Source: Erythrobacter sp. (lineage in GTDB: Bacteria > Pseudomonadota > Alphaproteobacteria > Sphingomonadales > Sphingomonadaceae). Taken from it: a stretch of 33,600 nt of DNA. Below the pieces are notes generated by a model. It saw only the letters and a program-made list of their open reading frames with translations. It did no database searches and was not told the DNA's origin. Position 1 is the first letter of the stretch. Each line of letters begins with the position of its first letter. A program made the position numbers and the translations under genes. This document shows, piece by piece, positions 28,066 to 33,600 of the stretch. The stretch spans positions 1 to 33,600 of the forward strand of contig PNKW01000031.1 in NCBI GenBank assembly GCA_013822695.1, given 5' to 3'.

Positions 28066-31000
28066 TCACCAGCCGATGCGGATGGATGCGCGCAAGGTGT
28101 AGCCGATATTGCCGAACTGCTCTTCCAGTCCGACCTCGCCGGCGATCTTGTAGCTGCCGTCCCCGCCCAGCGCCCGCGCACGGGCGAACCAGCCGCCGTC
28201 GCGTCCGTCGGGCGTGAGGGTGAACTGCTGGCCAGTGTTGTAGCGCGCGCGGGTCGCGCCAAGGTCGCTGGTCAGCAATTCGCGCCAGCCGCCCTCGCCC
28301 TCGATCCGCAGCCAGCCGCGGTCACGCGCCTGCATGCCGAACAGGTCAGCCCCGACAGCCACTGCGCCGTTGATGCCGACTTCCTTGCTCGCCCGGTCCT
28401 CGACCGTCAGGTTCAGCGCCGGGCCGCCGCCCGCTTCGATGTAGCCGTCCTCCTTGAGGCGCAGGTAATCCACCACCACCGAGGGGCGGAAGAAGAAGAA
28501 CTGCCCGCCGCCTTCGATCGAAACGCCGCCGGTCGCGGTAACGAAGTCGCCCTTCCAGTCGCGGGTGATGGTGTAGTTGGCGGCATTGGTGCCCGTGCCG
28601 CCCGCGAACACCCGGCTGCCCGAGAAGTCGGCCTTGCCTGCCCCGGCGCGCGCGAAGGCGATCACGGGGCCGAACTTGCCCCGCCAGTGCGCGCCTACCT
28701 CATAGCTGTCGGACAGGACGGAATTGTCGAAGGGCCCGTTGTCATACTTGTTCCACAGCCAGCTGCCGGTCACCCCGAAGGCGCCCAGCTTGGTGAGGTA
28801 TTCCGCACCGCCGCGAAAGCCCAAACCGGTGAGGTCGAAGGCCGCCGATTGCCCGCGGTCCTTATCGACATTCCAGTTGGCGAAATCGGCGATGATCCGG
28901 AACTTGCCTTCCTCGTCGAAGGGGGAATTGGGGTCCATGAAATGCCGGTCGAAGGCGCGCAGGCCCTCGCTCAGCCCTTCGAAGCTGCCGCCGGCGTGGT
29001 CGGGCAGGGTCTGGGCGACAAAGGCCTGGAACACCTCGGCATTGTTGATCCCGAGGAACAGGTCGGCGACCCTGCTGTCGCTGCTGAACGCCGCGAACAG
29101 CCCGTCGAAGGCGGCCGCTTCCGAAGTGTTGAGGCCGAGCTCGTTATTGGCCTTGCGGCTGATCGCGACGTTGATGTTGTTCCCGCTCACTGCCAGCGCC
29201 GCCCTGTAGAGGAAGGGAATCAGCGCGGAATCCGCGGTGAGGTTGCTCGCACCCGTCAGACTGCCTGCCGAGATGACGGTATAGGTGCCCACCGCCGAGT
29301 TGATGTCGGCAAGGCGGATCGCGATCCTGGAGCCGGTGCCGAAGCTCGCCCCCCCGCTGACAGTGATCGCGGTGCTGTTGCCCGCCGCCCCGCCGAGCGT
29401 CACGCCGATCACACCATTCGCGCCGACATCGAGGCTGGCAATGCTCGTCGGCCCCTGAAGCGCGAGCGAACCGCCGCCGAGATTGACCGCGACATTCTGT
29501 GCGTTGAGGAGCCTGCCCGAGAAAGCCGCCGTACCCGCAAGGCTCAGCGTGCCCGCGCCGCCGCCGAAATCGGCATTGCCGACCATCACCGCATCGCCGC
29601 TCATGATGAGGCGGTTGGTGCCCGCGCCGAAGCTGACATTGCCGGCAAAGCCCCCGTCGGCGAGTTCGAGCAGGTCCGAACCGCTGCCGAAGCGGATGTC
29701 GCCGGTGATGCTCGGCGCGGTGGTGCCCGCCGCGACAACGGTCTGGCGCACGATGCTGTCGCCGGTGCGGGCCGAAAGGTCGATGGCAACATTGCGGGTC
29801 GCGGTTGCGTCAGCCCCGGTCGCGCTGATGGTCCCGCTGTTCTCGACGAGGCCGAGCGTGCCCGAAAGGTCGCGGATCGCAAAGGCGCTGCCGGTGGTGA
29901 TGGTGGTGGCGGTGATGCTGCGCGCATTGCGCAAGGCGGGGAGCGCGGCGTCGGTGCCGATCAGCACCGCGGTCGCCGTGCCCGTACCAGTCGTTCCGCC
30001 CACCGTGGCAGCGATGGTGTTGGCATTGCGCAGCTCCGGGGTCGAGGCTCCGGCGGCAAGCTCGACCGCGGTCGCATTGCCGCCGCGCGAGGTCGCGCCG
30101 ATCTGGCCATTGATCTGGATGCCATTGGCGATGCTTACATCCCCGCCGCGCCCGCCGATCCGCATGCCGGTGGCGTTCACGCCCTGATAGACCCCGTCGC
30201 CCAGGATCGTGCCGGCCATGACGATGCCGAACTGGTTCGCCGTGCCCTGCGTGGCCCCGATGGCGATATCGCTCGCGCCGCCGATCTGCACTGCGGGCGC
30301 CGCACCAAAGGCGACGATCCGGGTATTGCCCTCGCGCGCGTCCTCGATCCCGTCGTCGTCCTCGTCATTGTCGGTGGCAACGGTGTCGGTCGGGGCGATC
30401 TCGAAGATGATGCCGCGCGCGACATTGCCCTCGATCACCAGTGCGCTGCCGCCTTGCAGCAGATCGTCGGCATCGAGCCGCGATGTATCGGACGGCAGCG
30501 TGGTGTTGCGATAGCCGGTCGCGGTGATCGTGCTCTGGACGCGCAGCGCGCTGCCAAGGTCGCCGCTCAGGACCGCACCTTGCGATCCACTGCCCCGCAC
30601 GGTGATCTCGCCCGCCAGCCGCACATTGCCCGACACATGATCAAGCGCCACGCCGACGGAGTTGTTGCCGGTGACGGTGGTCCGGCCCTCGATGGTGACC
30701 GTCCCGTTGATCGGCGCGCTGACGCGGATACCGGCCGAGTTGTTGCCTTCGACCACGATCGTGCCCGTATGGACGAGGTTGCCCGTCAACGGCCCGTCTA
30801 TCCGGATCGCGGTGCGCCCGGTGCCGATTGCAAACGCCCCGTCGAGATCACCGTCGTTGTCGGTATCCGTAGCTGTAAAAGCCTCGTCGATGGTGATCGT
30901 GCCCGAATTGGTGATGTTGGCGGTGCGCGCGCCGGTCACCAGAATGCCCGTGGCGTTGTCGGCATTGCTGATCGTGATGTTGCCGGCGTTGGTTACCGAG

Positions 31001-31221
31001 TTGTTGCTGTCGACCGTCACCGCGGTGCCGCTGGTGACGGTGACCGACCCGGCGCTCTCGATCCGCACGTCATTGGGCTGGCCGCCGTTCACTGTCGAAG
31101 TGACGACCGGCGTGGTGCGCGCGGTGTTGATGATGGTCTGCGCGGAAAGCTTCGATGCAACAAACGGCGCGGCGATGGTGGCAAGCGCGGTTCCGGCGAA
31201 AAGCAAGCGGGGGTTGAGCAA
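28066..31221 (-). CDS. Large autotransporter-like outer-membrane protein
   Basis: The 1051-residue product has a signal peptide (LLFAGTALATIAAPFVASKLSAQ) and a long Gly/Thr/Ala/Asn-rich passenger of short beta repeats (ITISNADNATGILVTG and similar), typical of a beta-helix. The C-terminal barrel of about 280 residues begins near FDEEGKFRIIADFANW and ends LRASIRIGW. Two acidic Asp-rich segments in the passenger, DTDNDGDLDG (about 119-128) and DNDEDDDGIEDA (about 285), look like calcium sites. The start is taken as TTG 31221, because AGGAGG sits 6 nt upstream; an in-frame TTG at 31248 lacks this. It follows a TonB-receptor gene by 73 bp. Function (adhesion, biofilm or enzyme) is unknown. Confidence 0.82.
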   Translation of the reverse strand: MLNPRLLFAGTALATIAAPFVASKLSAQTIINTARTTPVVTSTVNGGQPNDVRIESAGSVTVTSGTAVTVDSNNSVTNAGNITISNADNATGILVTGARTANITNSGTITIDEAFTATDTDNDGDLDGAFAIGTGRTAIRIDGPLTGNLVHTGTIVVEGNNSAGIRVSAPINGTVTIEGRTTVTGNNSVGVALDHVSGNVRLAGEITVRGSGSQGAVLSGDLGSALRVQSTITATGYRNTTLPSDTSRLDADDLLQGGSALVIEGNVARGIIFEIAPTDTVATDNDEDDDGIEDAREGNTRIVAFGAAPAVQIGGASDIAIGATQGTANQFGIVMAGTILGDGVYQGVNATGMRIGGRGGDVSIANGIQINGQIGATSRGGNATAVELAAGASTPELRNANTIAATVGGTTGTGTATAVLIGTDAALPALRNARSITATTITTGSAFAIRDLSGTLGLVENSGTISATGADATATRNVAIDLSARTGDSIVRQTVVAAGTTAPSITGDIRFGSGSDLLELADGGFAGNVSFGAGTNRLIMSGDAVMVGNADFGGGAGTLSLAGTAAFSGRLLNAQNVAVNLGGGSLALQGPTSIASLDVGANGVIGVTLGGAAGNSTAITVSGGASFGTGSRIAIRLADINSAVGTYTVISAGSLTGASNLTADSALIPFLYRAALAVSGNNINVAISRKANNELGLNTSEAAAFDGLFAAFSSDSRVADLFLGINNAEVFQAFVAQTLPDHAGGSFEGLSEGLRAFDRHFMDPNSPFDEEGKFRIIADFANWNVDKDRGQSAAFDLTGLGFRGGAEYLTKLGAFGVTGSWLWNKYDNGPFDNSVLSDSYEVGAHWRGKFGPVIAFARAGAGKADFSGSRVFAGGTGTNAANYTITRDWKGDFVTATGGVSIEGGGQFFFFRPSVVVDYLRLKEDGYIEAGGGPALNLTVEDRASKEVGINGAVAVGADLFGMQARDRGWLRIEGEGGWRELLTSDLGATRARYNTGQQFTLTPDGRDGGWFARARALGGDGSYKIAGEVGLEEQFGNIGYTLRASIRIGW

Positions 31222-31294
31222 GGGGGTCCTCCTGGTCCTGTTGACCAAGAGACGGAGCCCGCGCGGGCCTGCCTTGATGGAAAATCGAAAAAAC

Positions 31295-33600
31295 TCAGAA
31301 GCGCGTGTCGAAGCCGATGCGGATGGTGCGCGGTTGCAACGGTGTGATCTGCGCGCGGCCCGTCGCGAACGGCGTGCCGAGCGCGAAGCGGTTGCCCTCC
31401 TCGCCTGCGATATTGGTGACCGACAGTGTCAGCCCCGCACTCTCCCGGCCCCAACGGACAATCGCCCCGCTGTCGAGATAATCGCCCTGCAAATCGCCCA
31501 GCTCCGGCCCCACCCCGAGGCGCGATGTGCCGACATAGCTCACCCAGGCATCGGCCGTCAGCGCGGTGCCGTTGCCGAACTCGCGCCGCCATTGCAGCCC
31601 CGCCCTCCCCGAGAAGCGCGCGATGTTGGGGATGCGCGACAAGCGCGGCGCGGCAAGGAAGCGCGCGCTCGCATCGGCCCCGGCGGGAGCGACAAGGTCG
31701 AACCCCGCCAGCGAAACCTGCGTCGGCGCGAAGAACACGGGCTCGTCGACCTTGCTGTCATTGAGGGTCGCCCCCGCCTCGGCGCGCAGACCGGGCACGA
31801 TGCGGACCGAGCCTGAGACACTCGCCGCCCAGATCTCGCCATTGCCGATATTGGCGGTGGAGGGCAGGCCGCCGACATCGATGAAATCGGCCTGAATGTC
31901 GCGCCAGCGGGTGTAGGAAAGGCTCGCCGAGAGGTCGAAGTCCCCGCGCCCCGGCTCGCCCCAGCCGCCGCCCAGCTCCACCGTGCGAACATGGTCGGAA
32001 CGGAACTGCCGCACGAAATCGCCCGCCACCGCAAGGCCGCCGGGTCGGAAGCCCTCCTGGTAGCGCAGATAGGCGCGCGCCCTCTCGCCGATGTCGAGCA
32101 GCGCCGAGGCCGAGGGCAGGACAGCCGTCTCACGCCGCTTGGCGGTGATCGCGCGGGCCTGAGCGGCGAGGGCGAAGTCGGGCAGGACATCCTCGCCCGC
32201 CCCGCCAAGCTCGACATTCGTCACCCTGAGGCCCGCCGCCAGCGTCAGCCGGGGGAGGACGCGGTAGCTCGCCTCGCCATAGCCCGTGATCTCGAACACG
32301 GTGTTGCGCACGCCCGTGGCGGTGGGGATTGCCGCGATCAGCGCGCGGGCATCGCTGGTAGCGGCGAGGCTCTGGGCGATGCCCGCGGCCGCGCCAGCCT
32401 CGCCGACTTCGCCGAGCCTGCGGGTCACGGTGTTGCGGTTGTCGATGATGCTGGTGCCCAGCACCCAGCCAAAACCGCCCTCGCCCACCGGCTGCCACAC
32501 CCGCGTCTCGTTGGCGATCATCCGCGTCTGGTTGCGCTGACGGAACAATCGCGCGGGGCCGCCGGGCGCGGTCGCATCGTAGCGTTCGGTCAGATCCTGC
32601 GCGCCGATCCCGGTCGAGGACTTGATCTGCACCTCCCCGATCCGCCCGCTGACCACCAGCTGCGCTTGCCCGTATTGCGCCGCCGAGCCCTCGGTCACCG
32701 CGGCCGAGCTTTCGAGGCGGCGTCCGGAGCGATCGGCATATTGGCTGTCGTCAGCGCGGGTGTCCTGCCCGAGCAGGATCACATCCGCCTGCCAATCGGG
32801 CGCGAGATCGAGCCGCAGCGCCGCGCGGCCCGAGAGGATCGTGGTGCGGTTGACATCGCGCCGGCCGATCACAGGCTTGTCGATATAGCCGCCCAGCGTT
32901 GCCGCATCGAGGTTGAGGCGCAACGTCGCGGTCTCGCCTGCGAGCGGCAGGTTCATGGTCGCATGGGCATCGCCGCCCGGCTCGCCCTGCGTGACCGCGC
33001 TTGCCCCGCCCGAGATCGTCAGGCTGGTCTCGCCCGGTTCCGGCGCGCGCGGAACAAGACGGATGATGCCCCCAAGCGAACCCGCGCCGTAGAGCGTCCC
33101 CTGCGGCCCTTCGAGGATCTCGACCCGCTCCATGTCGGACAGCCTGAGGTCAGGGTCGGGGGCGTTGTAGGACAGGCGCAGGTCGCCGAAATATTGGCCC
33201 ACGGTCGCCTGTGTCGGCCCGGTGAAGCTCGAATCCGCGATGCCGCGGATGAACAGCTTGTTGCGCCCGCTGCCGAGATAGGTCGAGCTGACGGTGGCGG
33301 CGCGCTGCGTGATCTTTTCGGTGCCGCCCACCCCGCCCGCTTCAAGCCGCGCGCCATCGAGCAGGGTCACCTGCCCCGGGGTCTCGGCATAGGTGAGGTC
33401 GCGCTTGGTGGCGGTGACGATGATCGGGGGGCTTTCCGCCTCGGACGGGGGTTGGCTGACGGTCGCGGCGACGCGGACCACGCGCGCCTGTCGCTCCGGG
33501 CGAGGCCGCGAAACCGAGCGGCGCGGCGCGGCGACCAGCCGCCAGGCATTGGGGCCAACCCGCACCGCCTCCATCCCGCCCGCCCGCGCGAGCTTCCTCA
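31295..33600 (-). CDS. TonB-dependent receptor with STN signalling domain (5' end beyond window)
   Basis: The reading frame stays open to the window edge. The visible N-terminal residues (RKLARAGGMEAVRVGPNAWRL-type sequence) look like the end of a secretin/TonB short N-terminal (STN) domain, so the ATG at 33574 is internal and the true start lies outside. A Pro/Arg-rich linker, the TonB box PPIIVTATK and a plug with VEILEGPQGTLYGAGSLGGIIRLVPR follow. The barrel ends IRIGFDTRF with the C-terminal Phe. STN domains usually signal ligand binding to a FecR-type anti-sigma factor, which would be expected upstream, outside the window. The ligand is unknown. It is followed by the autotransporter-like gene in the same direction. 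Confidence 0.87.
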   Translation of the reverse strand, partial: RKLARAGGMEAVRVGPNAWRLVAAPRRSVSRPRPERQARVVRVAATVSQPPSEAESPPIIVTATKRDLTYAETPGQVTLLDGARLEAGGVGGTEKITQRAATVSSTYLGSGRNKLFIRGIADSSFTGPTQATVGQYFGDLRLSYNAPDPDLRLSDMERVEILEGPQGTLYGAGSLGGIIRLVPRAPEPGETSLTISGGASAVTQGEPGGDAHATMNLPLAGETATLRLNLDAATLGGYIDKPVIGRRDVNRTTILSGRAALRLDLAPDWQADVILLGQDTRADDSQYADRSGRRLESSAAVTEGSAAQYGQAQLVVSGRIGEVQIKSSTGIGAQDLTERYDATAPGGPARLFRQRNQTRMIANETRVWQPVGEGGFGWVLGTSIIDNRNTVTRRLGEVGEAGAAAGIAQSLAATSDARALIAAIPTATGVRNTVFEITGYGEASYRVLPRLTLAAGLRVTNVELGGAGEDVLPDFALAAQARAITAKRRETAVLPSASALLDIGERARAYLRYQEGFRPGGLAVAGDFVRQFRSDHVRTVELGGGWGEPGRGDFDLSASLSYTRWRDIQADFIDVGGLPSTANIGNGEIWAASVSGSVRIVPGLRAEAGATLNDSKVDEPVFFAPTQVSLAGFDLVAPAGADASARFLAAPRLSRIPNIARFSGRAGLQWRREFGNGTALTADAWVSYVGTSRLGVGPELGDLQGDYLDSGAIVRWGRESAGLTLSVTNIAGEEGNRFALGTPFATGRAQITPLQPRTIRIGFDTRF

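Noticed and set aside
28015..31347. 1110-codon plus-strand open frame opposite the autotransporter gene
   Set aside because: It mirrors the codon positions of a GC-rich real gene on the other strand and gives an Arg/Ala/Gly/Asp-rich product with no domain; the minus-strand protein has a signal peptide, repeats and a barrel.
1..33600. CRISPR arrays, tRNA or rRNA genes, insertion sequences, phage genes
   Set aside because: None recognised on either strand; the only repeats are short hairpins and operator-like palindromes.

Overview
This GC-rich window has tightly packed operons with frequent 1-4 nt stop/start overlaps and several sphingomonad-style TonB-dependent receptors. It also carries a SigF/NrsF pair and a perfect chromosomal parS site. 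I infer an alphaproteobacterium of the order Sphingomonadales (Erythrobacteraceae or Sphingomonadaceae). This rests on gene content; I could not run any search. No tRNA, rRNA, CRISPR array, insertion sequence or prophage gene was recognised.

Layout. Positions 1-3931 (minus strand) hold the start of a type II secretion operon, gspE-F-G-H-I, which runs off the left edge. A lower-GC spacer of about 600 bp precedes a plus-strand exported vanadium haloperoxidase/PAP2 protein (4528-6042) and a small exported coiled-coil protein (6147-6653). On the minus strand, 6718-9358 encodes a catecholate-type siderophore receptor followed by a PiuC/YbiX-like dioxygenase with an abnormal N-terminus. Positions 9705-10876 encode nrsF and the ECF sigma factor sigF, behind a convincing GTAACC-N16-CGAA promoter. 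Positions 11107-13458 encode a two-subunit acyl-CoA dehydrogenase of the PimC/PimD type. A terminator and a perfect 16-bp parS palindrome (13574-13589) follow.

The centre of interest is 13669-28006, two divergent operons that I read as one pathway for sulfoquinovose (SQ) and its glycoside sulfoquinovosyl glycerol. The minus-strand arm encodes a GH31 sulfoquinovosidase with the KERW sulfonate-binding set, a LacI-family regulator, an aldo/keto reductase (6-oxo-glucose reductase, SmoB-like) and an SsuD-family flavin monooxygenase (SQ monooxygenase, SmoC-like). The plus-strand arm encodes a TonB-dependent receptor, an MFS transporter, a YeiH-family sulfate/sulfite exporter, glycerol-3-phosphate dehydrogenase, a flavodoxin-fold FMN reductase, a RibB-like protein that lacks a key acidic residue, a Tat-exported SorA-like molybdenum sulfite dehydrogenase and a lipoprotein cytochrome c (SorB-like).

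Proposed flow: the receptor and MFS protein import the glycoside. The SQase releases SQ and glycerol. The FMNH2-dependent monooxygenase removes sulfite, leaving 6-oxo-glucose, which the reductase turns into glucose. Glycerol enters through GlpD, with a kinase that must lie elsewhere. Sulfite leaves through YeiH and/or is oxidised by SorAB, giving electrons to the respiratory chain. The individual families are well known. The full combination, especially the degenerate RibB and GlpD inside it, is the part I consider potentially undescribed.

The right end (28066-33600, minus strand) holds a large autotransporter-like protein and, upstream of it, a TonB-dependent receptor with the tail of an STN signalling domain, cut by the window edge.
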